Below are positions 55,116 through 64,000 of a stretch of DNA of 64,000 nucleotides, one piece after another. The DNA is from Herpetosiphonaceae bacterium (GTDB lineage: Bacteria; Chloroflexota; Chloroflexia; Chloroflexales; Kallotenuaceae). The notes under the pieces were generated by a model, which did no database searches, was not told where the DNA came from, and saw only the letters and a program-made list of their open reading frames with translations. How positions within the stretch are numbered: the stretch's first letter is position 1; each line of letters begins with the position of its first letter. Where the stretch lies: contig DASUTC010000037.1 in the NCBI GenBank assembly GCA_036374795.1, forward strand, positions 1-64,000, in the 5' to 3' direction. The position numbers and the translations under genes were made by a program.

Positions 55116-56363
55116 TTAGGACTGTTCCACCCCCTGAGACACTGTCGTACGTGACTGTTGTACCGGCTCCGCTGATTCTTCCTCCGGCATCAGATCGGCA
55201 ATTGCCAGATTCGGCGGCTGCGGCGGCTCCCGCAACCGGCGATGGAGATAGATAAACACATCCCGCCCGATCGCGGCCAGCGGCGCTGATAAAATCACCA
55301 GGCCCAGGCCGCCAACAGCGGCGGCGAGCACCAGCAGGGCCATCAGAATCGCCGCGTGCAGCCGCAGCGTGTTGCCGACGATCCGTGGCACCAGGATCTG
55401 ATTCTCAAGCTGCTGGATCAGCACATAGAGGACCACCACGGCGGCAACAGTCGACCATCCACCGCCGATACCTACCAGAATCGCAGGGATCGCGCTGATA
55501 ATCGGCCCGACGACTGGAATAAGCTCGCCGATGCCCGCAATGATCGCCAGGAGGACGGTGTACCGGATGTTGAAGCCGAATAGGTTGAGTAGATTCAGCC
55601 CGATGAATGACGTGATCGCGATGATTATTCCCAGGGTGATCTGGCCGCGAATGTAGCGACCGAAAACGCCATCAATAATACGCCATATATTCCAGAAGTC
55701 GGCGCGAATCCTGGGATGAAGTAACGTATCGATCGCTTTTGGCAGCTTGTTGGTGTCTAATAAAATATAGAACAGGAAGAACGGGATGATTAAGAAGCCA
55801 AGCAAGAAGCTGATCGTCGCGAACACGCCGACGATGCTGTCGAGGATAAATCCGCCGACGCGCTGCGCGTAGGTCGTGGCGTTACGCTGAAGCGTGGTCT
55901 GGATGTTCTTTACCTGCTGATTGACCTGCTGCTGCACTTCTTCGGGAGCGGTGCGCTGAAAGTCGGCAATCCGATCGCTGACGAACTGGTTGCTTTGCTC
56001 AAACCAGACAGGAATATTCCTGCCGAATTGCTGAATCTGGTCGATCGCTGGCGGCAACACGAAGACCAGCAGCAGCTCAAAAAGGATCAGGCCCACCAGG
56101 TAGACCGACGTGATCGAGGCCCAGCGCGGCATATATCGATCGAGCCTCTTGACGATCGGCAGCAGCAGGTAGGCCAGGACCAGGCCGATAATAAACGGCG
56201 TCAGCGTCGCGCCCGCGCGCATCAAGATCCAGCCGATCAGCCAGAGCGTTCCCAGCACCAGCGCCCAGCGCCCGATCGTGCGCAGAAGCGTCGGCCAGGC
56301 GATATCGGATTGCGGCGGGCGATCTCCGGGCCTGGTGAACAGATCGTTCCGGCGCTCCTCCAC
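55116..56363 (-). CDS. AI-2E family transporter
   Basis: This 415-residue membrane protein has about eight hydrophobic segments and a large central region (residues about 120-190, QQVNQQVKNIQTTLQRN). The C-terminal half carries GIGELIPVVGPIISAIPAILV, the family signature. Members export the autoinducer AI-2 (TqsA) or act as sodium/proton antiporters, so the name does not fix the substrate. It is downstream of the VanW protein gene by 15 bp and may be co-transcribed. Confidence 0.88.
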   Translation of the reverse strand: MEERRNDLFTRPGDRPPQSDIAWPTLLRTIGRWALVLGTLWLIGWILMRAGATLTPFIIGLVLAYLLLPIVKRLDRYMPRWASITSVYLVGLILFELLLVFVLPPAIDQIQQFGRNIPVWFEQSNQFVSDRIADFQRTAPEEVQQQVNQQVKNIQTTLQRNATTYAQRVGGFILDSIVGVFATISFLLGFLIIPFFLFYILLDTNKLPKAIDTLLHPRIRADFWNIWRIIDGVFGRYIRGQITLGIIIAITSFIGLNLLNLFGFNIRYTVLLAIIAGIGELIPVVGPIISAIPAILVGIGGGWSTVAAVVVLYVLIQQLENQILVPRIVGNTLRLHAAILMALLVLAAAVGGLGLVILSAPLAAIGRDVFIYLHRRLREPPQPPNLAIADLMPEEESAEPVQQSRTTVSQGVEQS

Positions 56364-56378
56364 CGGCGTGCTCCTTCC

Positions 56379-58289
56379 CTATCGGCTGTAATAGCTGACG
56401 AAGGTATCTTCGCCCACTGTTTGGCTGCCGTTTATGACGTGCCGATGCACGCCAATGTTGCCGTTATCGAGCAGCTGCATCTCAACTTTACGACCATCCG
56501 GCGTGCCGTAGATAACCACCGTCTGGCGTTTCGTTACCAGATCCGTTTCAACTTTAAGCAAGATGTGATGCTGTGTATTGTTGCGGATCTTGAGATCAGG
56601 CCCGCCCAGCGCGATCGTCGCATCCATCCCCGGCGGCGCGTCGACCTCGTACCAGGGCAGACGCCACGTGTGATGATGGCGCTCGACGATCTCCAGGCCG
56701 CTCCAGAACGCCGCGCGAAAGACTGTCGTCGAAACCTGGCAAATGCCGCCGCCCAGCGAAGGAACCATCACGCCCGCCTCGATCATCTCCCCCCAGCGAT
56801 AGCCTTTCTCCCAGGTGATCGCGCCCACCGTCTGCGTGAACGAGAAGACCTCACCCGGCGCGATCAGCACGCCATCGATATCGTTTCCTCCGGCGGCGAC
56901 GTTGGCATCGCGCTCCGGCGAGGAGTACGTCACGAATTGCGACTCGCCCCGGCCTAGCTCGGCGAGCAGCCCAAGCTGCTCCGCCTCGCCCGGTGGAGGC
57001 TGAATCTCGCGGACCGGCAAACGAACCTGCGGCGCGTGCGCCTCAAGCGCGGCGATGATCGTCTGGATCGCGGCCTCTCGATCGAGTTCGCGCCCGACGT
57101 TGCCCGGCACGATCGTGCGCACGCGCTCTGCCTGGCGCTCAAGATACGAAGCCTGCGGCGCGACCGCAATCTGGCTGGCGATCGGCTCAAGCTGCTGCGT
57201 GATCAGCGCCGGGTCCGGCTTGAGCGCCGCCGGATCGATAACCGTCGTACGATCCATTAGCATGGATCGATCCATGGTCCAGCGCTGCTCGCCAAGCTGT
57301 ATTTCTAACGGCTGTGCCGCAAGGTCTTGCAAGCGCTGTCGTAGCGGCTCAAGCTGCGCTGCGGTGCGCGTCGGCGGCTGGTATACCATCGCGGCGATCA
57401 AAGGCTGCGGCGTGGCCTGCGCTTGCCACGCGCTGGCTTTGAGCAGATCGGCGACTTGTGCCGCGAGCTGTATCTGATCGATCGACTGTCCGACCTGCTC
57501 CGGCACGACGATCCAGCCCTGCTCCGTGCGGAGCACCTGCGCGTCGCGCCGCTCGCGCGTGATCTGGTCGGCAATCACGGCAACAAATGCTTCAATCGCG
57601 TCCTCGTCGAGCGGGGGGGCGCTGACGATGTACTCCTGCCCCAGGAAGGCGCGCGCTCGTGTTGTGGCGCGTGTCCAGAACGCGGGATCGTGTCCATACG
57701 CGATTGCGGCTCGCGCCAGCTCGGCACTCCGATCGCGGAGCAGCGCGCGCATCGGTATGTGCCAGCTCCGCCCGCCCGCGCGCACTTCGACGAGCTGCTC
57801 TGCGGTGCGCTGCTGGTGTTGTCGAATAGCGCGCTCGACCGCTGCCGGTTGGAGGTTGCCGACGCTGATCGGCCCGATGTGGACGCCGGGGAGCACGCGC
57901 TCACGATAGGCAATGTCGCTGCCAAGCAGCAGCAGCGCGAGCGTCGTCGCCCCGACAACGCCGACCAGCCGTGCCTGATACCGGCCCTGCCGTGGCACCA
58001 CCGTCGGCAGGGCCGGCGGTACCGGCTGCGGTGTCGGCTGAGCCTGCCGTCGTGTGCCTTCAACATATTCTACCCAGCGTAAGCACATCCCATGACGCGC
58101 TCCGGTCTGGGTGTCGGCCAGGGCGCGCCACGCCTCGGCGGAGCGTGCGTTAACCTGCACTGCGCGGCGGAAGAGCCGCTCGGCGCGGGCGTAGTCGCCG
58201 ACGGCAAGCGCGGTATAACCGGCAGTGAGAAGCTGCTCGACTGTCACGACGCCGGAGGATGTTATTGGGTTGATCGAATGTGTCTCCAT
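56379..58289 (-). CDS. VanW family protein with TPR and peptidoglycan-binding domains
   Basis: This 636-residue protein starts at ATG 58289 (METHSINPITSS). An N-terminal tetratricopeptide-like segment (ARAERLFRRAVQVNARSAEAWRALADTQ) precedes one membrane helix at about 112-130. Two PG_binding_4-type domains follow (GRSWHIPMRALL; EQRWTMDRSML), then a VanW domain at about 430-590 (NDIDGVLIAPGEVFSFTQTVG, LGGGICQVSTTVFRAAF, NNTQHHILL). VanW genes also occur far from vancomycin resistance loci, and their function is unknown. The protein faces the cell surface. Confidence 0.85.
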   Translation of the reverse strand: METHSINPITSSGVVTVEQLLTAGYTALAVGDYARAERLFRRAVQVNARSAEAWRALADTQTGARHGMCLRWVEYVEGTRRQAQPTPQPVPPALPTVVPRQGRYQARLVGVVGATTLALLLLGSDIAYRERVLPGVHIGPISVGNLQPAAVERAIRQHQQRTAEQLVEVRAGGRSWHIPMRALLRDRSAELARAAIAYGHDPAFWTRATTRARAFLGQEYIVSAPPLDEDAIEAFVAVIADQITRERRDAQVLRTEQGWIVVPEQVGQSIDQIQLAAQVADLLKASAWQAQATPQPLIAAMVYQPPTRTAAQLEPLRQRLQDLAAQPLEIQLGEQRWTMDRSMLMDRTTVIDPAALKPDPALITQQLEPIASQIAVAPQASYLERQAERVRTIVPGNVGRELDREAAIQTIIAALEAHAPQVRLPVREIQPPPGEAEQLGLLAELGRGESQFVTYSSPERDANVAAGGNDIDGVLIAPGEVFSFTQTVGAITWEKGYRWGEMIEAGVMVPSLGGGICQVSTTVFRAAFWSGLEIVERHHHTWRLPWYEVDAPPGMDATIALGGPDLKIRNNTQHHILLKVETDLVTKRQTVVIYGTPDGRKVEMQLLDNGNIGVHRHVINGSQTVGEDTFVSYYSR

Positions 58290-58520
58290 GCGCACACTTA
58301 ACTTTCTTGACTGTTGCAGTATAGGCAAGGCCAGAACGTGTGTCAATCGGTTAAATGCGAACAGAACCGCTGGTTTCGGTTCTGTCTGTCGCGCATTCCA
58401 TGCTGTGAGTTCGCTAATATGTGTTTATTGCGTGATCAAGGAGCCTTTTCGGGAATGGGAACTGCCGCATAGGCCCACGGTAGGGAGTGATTGGGGCCAC
58501 CCGCCCCGGCCTCACGGACC

Positions 58521-58874
58521 TCAGCCGCCGTTCTCGAATGCGATCGTATCGCCGATCTGCGTGTTGGTGGCGGCGATTACGCCTGCGGGCAGCTCGATCG
58601 TGGATCGTGCCCGCCGCGCGCCAGCGTATGGTCGGTTGGGCGGCATCGCCGGGGTCAGGCCGACCACACGGTTCTGACGGTCCACGAAGACGACATCGAT
58701 CGGAAAGCGCATCCAGAAGGTATGGACGCTGCTGTTCGGCTCGATGATTAGACCGCCGCCATCCGGCAGGCTGGAGCGGAACATCAGACCGCGCAGCCGC
58801 GCCCAAAACGATCGCGCCCACTCTGCGCGGCTGGCAAGCACGGTTCCACGGGTAGTGTTGACGATGCGGCTCAT
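58521..58874 (-). CDS. DUF192 protein
   Basis: This 117-residue protein has the DUF192 pattern: ASRAEWARSFWARLRGLMFR, then SVHTFWMRFPIDVVFVD and ARSTIELPAGVI. No signal peptide is seen, whereas many relatives are exported. It follows tadC after two bases, so it belongs to the pilus operon transcript. The function is unknown. Confidence 0.85.
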   Translation of the reverse strand: MSRIVNTTRGTVLASRAEWARSFWARLRGLMFRSSLPDGGGLIIEPNSSVHTFWMRFPIDVVFVDRQNRVVGLTPAMPPNRPYAGARRARSTIELPAGVIAATNTQIGDTIAFENGG

Positions 58875-58876
58875 GC

Positions 58877-59803
58877 CTACCCGCCGAAGACCGGATTACC
58901 AAGCAGACGCGGGATCGCCGGTCCCAGAATGGTGACAAGAATCGACGGAAAGATCAGAAACGCCATCGGGAAGAGCATCTTGATCGGAGCCTGATGTGCC
59001 AGCTCTTCCGCGCGCTGCCGCCGTCGCACGCGCATTTGCTCCGATTGAACCTTGAGGATCTTGCCGATGCTCACGCCCAGTTGCTCGGCCTGAATGATCG
59101 CCTGGACGAAGTTGGTCAGGTCTTCGACGCCGCAGCGCTCCGACATCATCTTCATCGCATCGCGGCGCGGCGTGCCCAGGCGGGTATCCGACAGCACGCG
59201 CTGAAACTCTTTCGCCAGCTCGTTGTCCCACTTATCGGCCACGCGCCCAAGCGCTAGATCGAAGCCAAGACCGGCCTCCACGCTGATCGTCAGCAGGTCC
59301 AGCGCGTCGGGCATCGACTTGAGGATGTTGTATTTGCGCGCGCGAATCTTGCGGTCGAGCCAGATGCCGGGGAAGACATAGCCGATCGCGGCGGCACCGA
59401 TCGAGAAGAGCAGACGATTGAGGATCGGCAGGCCCATCATCGAGGTCATGTATAAGCCAATCAGCAAGCCGATCAGGCCGACTGACATGCGCACACCGAC
59501 GAACATCGTCGGCGTCAGGTTGCCGGGGTTGCCCGCCATCTCAAGATTGCGCTTGATCTTCGCCGCGTTTTTGCTGGGCGAGGCCTTGCCGAAGCTGGTC
59601 AGCATCTGCTGCATCAGCGGTCGTAGCACGCGCTCGCTGAAGGGCAGCTCCAGCTCCATCTCCTCCAGCGTCTTCGGCACCTCGGTAAAGGTCGATAGAC
59701 GGCCTTCGATCGTTGCGGACTGACGGCTTTGGGCGAGGCCGATCACGACGATCATCACGCCAAAGAGCAGCAGCCCGCCAAAAATGAGCATAGTCATGAT
59801 CAT
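58877..59803 (-). CDS. tadC: Tad pilus assembly protein TadC
   Basis: This 308-residue type II secretion F-domain membrane protein has an N-terminal membrane segment, two middle segments (MFVGVRMSVGLIGLLIGLY) and a C-terminal one (MLFPMAFLIFPSILVTIL). The F domain includes ALDLLTISVEAGLGFDLAL and FVQAIIQAEQLGVSIGKIL. With TadB it forms the inner-membrane platform. It lies eight bases after tadB. Confidence 0.88.
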   Translation of the reverse strand: MIMTMLIFGGLLLFGVMIVVIGLAQSRQSATIEGRLSTFTEVPKTLEEMELELPFSERVLRPLMQQMLTSFGKASPSKNAAKIKRNLEMAGNPGNLTPTMFVGVRMSVGLIGLLIGLYMTSMMGLPILNRLLFSIGAAAIGYVFPGIWLDRKIRARKYNILKSMPDALDLLTISVEAGLGFDLALGRVADKWDNELAKEFQRVLSDTRLGTPRRDAMKMMSERCGVEDLTNFVQAIIQAEQLGVSIGKILKVQSEQMRVRRRQRAEELAHQAPIKMLFPMAFLIFPSILVTILGPAIPRLLGNPVFGG

Positions 59804-59811
59804 GCTCCTCG

Positions 59812-60792
59812 CTAGATATCAATATCGACGATCTTCATGATCGCGAAGTAGCCCATGACGATCATCGCGCCCGATGTCACCGGCAGGCAGCACCAGGCTT
59901 TCGGCGGCAGGCCGAAAGTAAACATCGGAGCCATATAGCCTGGGTTGATCATCGAGAGGAAAATTGCCAGGCCGACCGGCAGCGCGGTGATCACGTAGCC
60001 CGAAATACGGCCTTGCGCGGTCAGCGTGCGAATCTCGCCTTTGATGCGCACCCGCTCGCGGATGGTATGCGCGATACTTTCGAGGATCTGCGCCAGGTTG
60101 CCGCCGACCTCGTGTTGAATATTGATCGCCGTGATCATCAGGTCGAGGTCGTCGCTCGGCACGCGGCGCAGCAGGTTCGCCAGCGCCGTCTCGGTGGTCA
60201 TGCCAAGGCCCACCTCCTGGACGACGCGCCGGAACTCGCTGGCGACCGGCCCTGAGCCTTCTTTCGATACCAGATCCATCGATTGGAGCAGCGAGTAGCC
60301 TGAGCGCAGCGAGCTGGCGAGCATCGCGGTGGTATCGGCCAGCGCGCTGTTGAACTTGCGGATACGACTCTTCGCCCGCGACTTGACATAGATGTCGGGG
60401 AGGAACGAGCCGAGCACCGCGCCAAAGACCAGGCCGCCGATGCTGCCGGACAAGGTCCAGTAGCCCAGCAACTGGCTTGTGATCCACGCGGCGACCAGCG
60501 CCATGAAGCCCGCGCCGCCGACCTTGAGCATGACGAACTCGCCTGCGGTCAGCTTGAGATCGGCGCGAGCAAGGTCGCGGGCGATCCGCGATCCGCGCTC
60601 GGTTTTGGTGACAGCCGCGTCAACCCGTGCCCGCAGGTCAGGCGCGGCCTGCTCCGAGACGTCACCGCCCGCGAATTGGGCCAGCCGCTGATCGACGTTG
60701 GGCGCTGATTGTCCCATCAGCCGCACGATCAGAAAGAGCACGAGCGCGCCGACAACTGCAAAGACAATCAGAATAAGTAGCATTGAATTCAT
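59812..60792 (-). CDS. tadB: Tad pilus assembly protein TadB
   Basis: This 326-residue F-domain membrane protein has an N-terminal segment (LILIVFAVVGALVLFLIV), two further segments near residues 95-130 and a C-terminal pair. The F domain contains LADTTAMLASSLRSGYSLLQSMD and INIQHEVGGNLAQILESIAHTIRER. It is the partner of TadC in the pilus platform. It starts 29 bp after tadA. Confidence 0.88.
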   Translation of the reverse strand: MNSMLLILIVFAVVGALVLFLIVRLMGQSAPNVDQRLAQFAGGDVSEQAAPDLRARVDAAVTKTERGSRIARDLARADLKLTAGEFVMLKVGGAGFMALVAAWITSQLLGYWTLSGSIGGLVFGAVLGSFLPDIYVKSRAKSRIRKFNSALADTTAMLASSLRSGYSLLQSMDLVSKEGSGPVASEFRRVVQEVGLGMTTETALANLLRRVPSDDLDLMITAINIQHEVGGNLAQILESIAHTIRERVRIKGEIRTLTAQGRISGYVITALPVGLAIFLSMINPGYMAPMFTFGLPPKAWCCLPVTSGAMIVMGYFAIMKIVDIDI

Positions 60793-60821
60793 GGCGTTTC
60801 CTGGACGTTGTGATACCGGCT

Positions 60822-62228
60822 CTACATAAAGCGATCGTTAGTGCCGAAGATACCCGGCGGCAGATAGATGCCGTATGCCTCGAACTTTTCGACGAAGCGC
60901 GGACGAACACCGGTAGGCCGCAGGCGTCCAACGATTTTGCCGCGCTCATCGACGCCGGTTTGCTCAAAGACGAAAATATCTTGAAGCTGGACCGTGTCGC
61001 CTTCCATGCCCACGACTTCGGTGATGTTGATGATTTTGCGCGAGCCGTCCTTGAGCCGCGCCTGCTGGACGATCAGATCGACCGCCGAGGCCGTCTGCTC
61101 GCGGATCGCGCGGATCGGCAGGTCCATACCCGCCATCAGGCACATTGTCTCGATACGCGACATCGCATCGCGGGGCGTGTTGGCGTGCAGCGTGGTCAGC
61201 GAGCCGTCGTGGCCTGTATTCATCGCCTGCAACATCGCCAGCGTCTCGCCGCCACGGCACTCGCCGACGATCACGCGGTCGGGACGCATACGCAGCGAGT
61301 TGATGATCAGATCCATCATCGTCACCTCGCCGGTGCCCTCAACCGATGCGGGCCGCGATTCGAGCGTAACGACGTGATCTTGCCGCAGTTGCAGCTCGGC
61401 GGCGTTTTCAACCGTCACGATCCGCTCGTCGTCGGGGATGAAGCCCGACAAAATGTTTAGCGTCGTCGTCTTGCCGGAGCCGGTACCGCCCGCCACCACC
61501 ACATTCAGGCGCGCCTTGATACAGGCATTGAGCAGATCGGCCATCTCGCGCGTGATCGTCCCGTAGCGGATCATATCCTCGACGGTGATGCGCTCCTTGG
61601 CAAACTTACGGATCGTGATCACCGGGCCGAGCAGCGAGATCGGGCGAATAATCACGTTGACACGCGAGCCGTCTTTGAGCCGCGCGTCGACCATCGGCGA
61701 AGACTCGTCGACACGTCGGCCAAGCGGCGCGATAATCCGGTCGATGATCCGCATCGCGTGCTCGTCGTTGAGAAACGTCGTCGCGACTTTCTGGAGCTTG
61801 CCTTTGCGCTCGACATAGATCTGCTGCGGGCCGTTCACCATAATTTCGCTAATATCCGCCTCGGCCAGCAAATCTTCGAGCGGGCCAAGGCCGGTAATAT
61901 CATGCATGATCACTTCCAGCAGCCGCGCGCGCTCCGTCCGTCCGATCACCATGCCCTCGCCGTCCAGCACGCTCGTCAGAATCTCGTCGACCTGGCGCTG
62001 GATCACGGCGACATTATTGGTATCGATCCGTGGGTCCATCGTTTCGATCAGCCGCTCCTGAACTTTGCGGCGGATCTCGGCGGTCTTGGTCTGATCAGGC
62101 TCGCGCACCGCTGTTGCCGCGCCGGGGCGTCCAGGTGGGGGAGAACTTGGGCGCTGTGCGGGCGTAGCTGATGGTGCGCTGTTTGTGCCACTCGCTCCTG
62201 GTTCGCCGATTCGCTTTAACAACGACAT
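60822..62228 (-). CDS. tadA: Tad pilus secretion ATPase TadA/CpaF
   Basis: This 468-residue type II/IV secretion ATPase has Walker [10 protein letters not shown] near residue 246, an Asp box and a Walker B region with [23 protein letters not shown], followed by [14 protein letters not shown]. The N-terminal 60 residues are Pro/Ala/Ser-rich. The hexamer powers pilin polymerisation. A heptad element and hairpin lie between it and the upstream cpaE. Confidence 0.93.
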   Translation of the reverse strand: MSLLKRIGEPGASGTNSAPSATPAQRPSSPPPGRPGAATAVREPDQTKTAEIRRKVQERLIETMDPRIDTNNVAVIQRQVDEILTSVLDGEGMVIGRTERARLLEVIMHDITGLGPLEDLLAEADISEIMVNGPQQIYVERKGKLQKVATTFLNDEHAMRIIDRIIAPLGRRVDESSPMVDARLKDGSRVNVIIRPISLLGPVITIRKFAKERITVEDMIRYGTITREMADLLNACIKARLNVVVAGGTGSGKTTTLNILSGFIPDDERIVTVENAAELQLRQDHVVTLESRPASVEGTGEVTMMDLIINSLRMRPDRVIVGECRGGETLAMLQAMNTGHDGSLTTLHANTPRDAMSRIETMCLMAGMDLPIRAIREQTASAVDLIVQQARLKDGSRKIINITEVVGMEGDTVQLQDIFVFEQTGVDERGKIVGRLRPTGVRPRFVEKFEAYGIYLPPGIFGTNDRFM

Positions 62229-62253
62229 GCGTTACCTCGTCAGGCTGTAGCTA

Positions 62254-62348
62254 GTTTCGAGTTTCACGTTTCAAGTTTCGAGTGCGTCGAACGTTGAACG
62301 TTGAACGCAGCGCCTTGCCCGGAGCGACACACCTGCTTCAGGCAAGGC
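62254..62348. repeat. GTTYNNN heptad element with hairpin (cpaE-tadA spacer)
   Basis: Four phased units run at 62254-62281 (GTTTCGA, GTTTCAC and two more). Three units on the other strand run at 62286-62306 (GTTCAAC twice, GTTCGAC). An 8-bp hairpin at 62312-62319 with 62341-62348 follows, containing CTCCGGGCA on the minus strand, similar to the hairpin loops at 21928 and 38344. Confidence 0.75.
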
Positions 62349-62355
62349 CGCACAC

Positions 62356-63654
62356 CTATCGTTTGGTGAGCAAGCGTCCGAATAAACCTTTGCTCGTCTC
62401 CTGCACCACCGGCGCTGCGGCGGGCGTAGGCGCGCCCTTCGAGCTTGCCGCCTTCCCGTTTTCGGGAGTGGCCGGAGCCGGATTGAGCGCATTCGCCGTC
62501 AGCGCCGCCAGCCCCGTAATATCCTTGGCTACCGGGTGGTTGCGCCGATCGATGACCAGGGGCACGCCCTGATTGAGCGCCAGCGTCATCTCGTAGGGCG
62601 CGTTGCCGATCTGCGCAGCCACTTTATGACGAATCTGGCCCTCGATGCTCTCGGCTCGAATACCCAGCCGCGAGTCGGCTTTGTTGAGCACCAGCATCAG
62701 CTTGTCGTCGGCGTAGCCGAGCGGCCCTGCCAGCTCGCAGAACTGCTTGACGTTTTTGATCGCCGTCAGCTCCAGCGTCATCAGCACCAGGATGCGATCG
62801 GCAACGTCCAGAATCGTCAGGGTGCGATCGTCGTAGGCGGTCTGCGTATCCACCACCACATAATCGAACTGGGTGCGCAGGCCCTCCAGCACGGTCCGCA
62901 GTTGGTCCGGGGTAATCCCCTCGCCGCTCTGCGAGTCGGGCGGCGCGAGCAGCACGCGCACCTGCGAGGTGTGCGGCACGGTGACATCGTTGATCAACTG
63001 CGCATCGATGTCATGCACCCGTGACGCCAGATCGAGCACCGTCTTGTTGGCGACAATGTTCATCGCCACGCCGACATCGCCGAAGACCAGATTGCCGTCG
63101 ACCAGCGCGACGCGCTTGTTGGTAATCTGCTTGAGCGCCACCGCCATGTTTGCGGCGATCACCGTGCAGCCGGAGCCGCCCTTGGGGCTGAACACCGCCA
63201 CGATCTTGCCCTGGTCGGTACGCGCTGCGGCGGTTTCGATCGGCCCGGCGGCGAGGCGTGGTGCCGACGCGCGCAGCTTGTACACGTGGCGGATGCTGCG
63301 AACCAGTTCATCCGTATCCGGCGGCTTGATCAGGTACTCGCGCGCTCCGGCGAGCATCGCGCGGCGCAGATACTCCTGCTCGCTCTGCACGCTCATGATG
63401 ATCACTTGCGTACCAGGTATTTGCGCGACGATGGCTTCCGTGGCCGCGATGCCGTCCAGCTCAGGCATGTTAATGTCCATCAGCACCACATCCGGCTGAT
63501 GCTGCTTGCACAACTGGACGGCCTCGCGCCCGTTCGCGGCCTTGGCGACGACTACGATGTCCTTCTCGAAGTACAGCGCTTTTTCGAGGATTTCGCGTGT
63601 TTCGGCGACATCATCGGCAATGATGACCTTGATCTTATCGTCGTGTTCAGCCAT
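62356..63654 (-). CDS. cpaE: Pilus assembly ATPase CpaE/TadZ with receiver domain
   Basis: The protein has 432 residues from ATG 63654 (MAEHDDKIKVIIADD). Residues 8-122 form a response regulator receiver with the acidic pair, the phospho-accepting aspartate in DVVLMDINMPELDG (about D58) and the lysine in EYLIKPP. Residues about 145-390 form a MinD/ParA-like ATPase with deviant Walker A SPKGGSGCT and VVDTQTAYDDRTL. CpaE/TadZ localises the pilus machine; the receiver here appears able to be phosphorylated. Confidence 0.88.
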   Translation of the reverse strand: MAEHDDKIKVIIADDVAETREILEKALYFEKDIVVVAKAANGREAVQLCKQHQPDVVLMDINMPELDGIAATEAIVAQIPGTQVIIMSVQSEQEYLRRAMLAGAREYLIKPPDTDELVRSIRHVYKLRASAPRLAAGPIETAAARTDQGKIVAVFSPKGGSGCTVIAANMAVALKQITNKRVALVDGNLVFGDVGVAMNIVANKTVLDLASRVHDIDAQLINDVTVPHTSQVRVLLAPPDSQSGEGITPDQLRTVLEGLRTQFDYVVVDTQTAYDDRTLTILDVADRILVLMTLELTAIKNVKQFCELAGPLGYADDKLMLVLNKADSRLGIRAESIEGQIRHKVAAQIGNAPYEMTLALNQGVPLVIDRRNHPVAKDITGLAALTANALNPAPATPENGKAASSKGAPTPAAAPVVQETSKGLFGRLLTKR

Positions 63655-63679
63655 GAGCTTCTTCTCCGCTCCTTCCAAC

Positions 63680-64000
63680 CTATTGGTTGTTTGTATTGGT
63701 TTTTGGCGTAAACGACTCGGTATCGACTCGCGGCATCGTCGGCACCTGGTCAAGCTGCGTCGGGCCAGGCTGCTGCACCACCTGCGGGAAGCTCGGCATC
63801 GGCATACCGTAATTATCTACCAGAATACGCATCGTTGCACCCACCGTGCGCTCGGTGGTGTGGTCGCCAGCGCGCCGCAGCATCGTCGTGATGTTGATCC
63901 CACGGTCCAGCGCGAAGCGCAGCACCTCGGCCTCCTGGTTGGAGACGGCGATCACGATGATCCAGTTGCCGCTGTTCAACACATTGGCCTGCGAGGACGT
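63680..64000 (-). CDS. cpaB: Flp pilus assembly protein CpaB/RcpC, C-terminal part
   Basis: The reading frame stays open to the window edge; 107 residues are visible (from TSSQANVLNSGNWIIVIAV, ending KTNTNNQ). The segment SNQEAEVLRFALDRGINITTMLR matches the C-terminal part of CpaB/RcpC (SPEEAERLxLAxxxGxLxLxLR), which assists secretin assembly or function. It is the most upstream Tad gene visible, and its position before cpaE is standard. Confidence 0.7.
   Translation of the reverse strand, partial: TSSQANVLNSGNWIIVIAVSNQEAEVLRFALDRGINITTMLRRAGDHTTERTVGATMRILVDNYGMPMPSFPQVVQQPGPTQLDQVPTMPRVDTESFTPKTNTNNQ

Overview
The window is a GC-rich bacterial chromosome segment. Its left third is an almost complete S10-spc-alpha ribosomal protein supercluster. 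The gene content best fits the phylum Chloroflexota, probably class Chloroflexia: secreted proteins with Pro-Thr-Ala-Thr-Pro linkers, a Tad pilus operon whose CpaE carries a receiver domain, VanW, DUF2207 and AI-2E family proteins, and the order secY-adk-map-infA-rpmJ-rpsM-rpsK-rpsD-rpoA-rplQ-truA-rplM-rpsI. This placement is inferred from gene content; there is no rRNA in the window to confirm it.

Layout. 1-18.5 kb (+): the 3' end of rpsJ through rpsI, with secY, adk, map, infA, rpoA and truA, closed by a strong intrinsic terminator. 18.5-24 kb: a small conserved protein, a CcrM-type GANTC adenine methyltransferase, the ComM/YifB AAA+ ATPase, a SnoaL-like protein and a PAS histidine kinase. 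24-33 kb: a large XRE-STAND-TPR regulator, a secreted protein, a bacterial lysyl oxidase with its cofactor residues conserved, and a polyamine-type ABC transporter locus (two substrate-binding proteins, two permeases, no ATPase). 33-38 kb: a 1223-residue GH13-like protein and a TIR-domain protein with an unusual N-terminal domain. 38-45 kb: a PPOX-family enzyme, a 52-residue membrane protein, and a polyphosphate-related group (Ppx/GppA with HD domain, CHAD, CYTH), then a C39-like lipoprotein peptidase and a flavin-reductase-like protein. 45-52.5 kb (-): tyrosine catabolism (HppD, HmgA, a FAH-family hydrolase) interleaved with an SDR protein, an amidohydrolase, and a UPF0175 antitoxin-like gene followed by a truncated PIN toxin. 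52.7-58.3 kb: DUF2207, HD, AI-2E transporter and VanW proteins. 58.5-64 kb (-): DUF192 followed upstream by the Tad pilus genes tadC, tadB, tadA, cpaE and the end of cpaB.

The most unusual feature is not a gene. At least twelve intergenic spacers are built from 7-bp units with a GTTCNNN-type scaffold and variable last three bases. They are usually arranged as two facing arrays in strict 7-bp phase. Seven of them lie between ribosomal protein genes, often starting at or just after the upstream stop codon. Two of the elements outside the ribosomal cluster enclose a hairpin with the same loop but different, internally complementary stems. I do not recognise this as a named repeat family. Other points of interest are the CcrM homologue outside Alphaproteobacteria, the TIR fusion protein, the lysyl oxidase, a 43-bp comM fragment in a spacer, and the broken PIN toxin behind an intact antitoxin-like gene.
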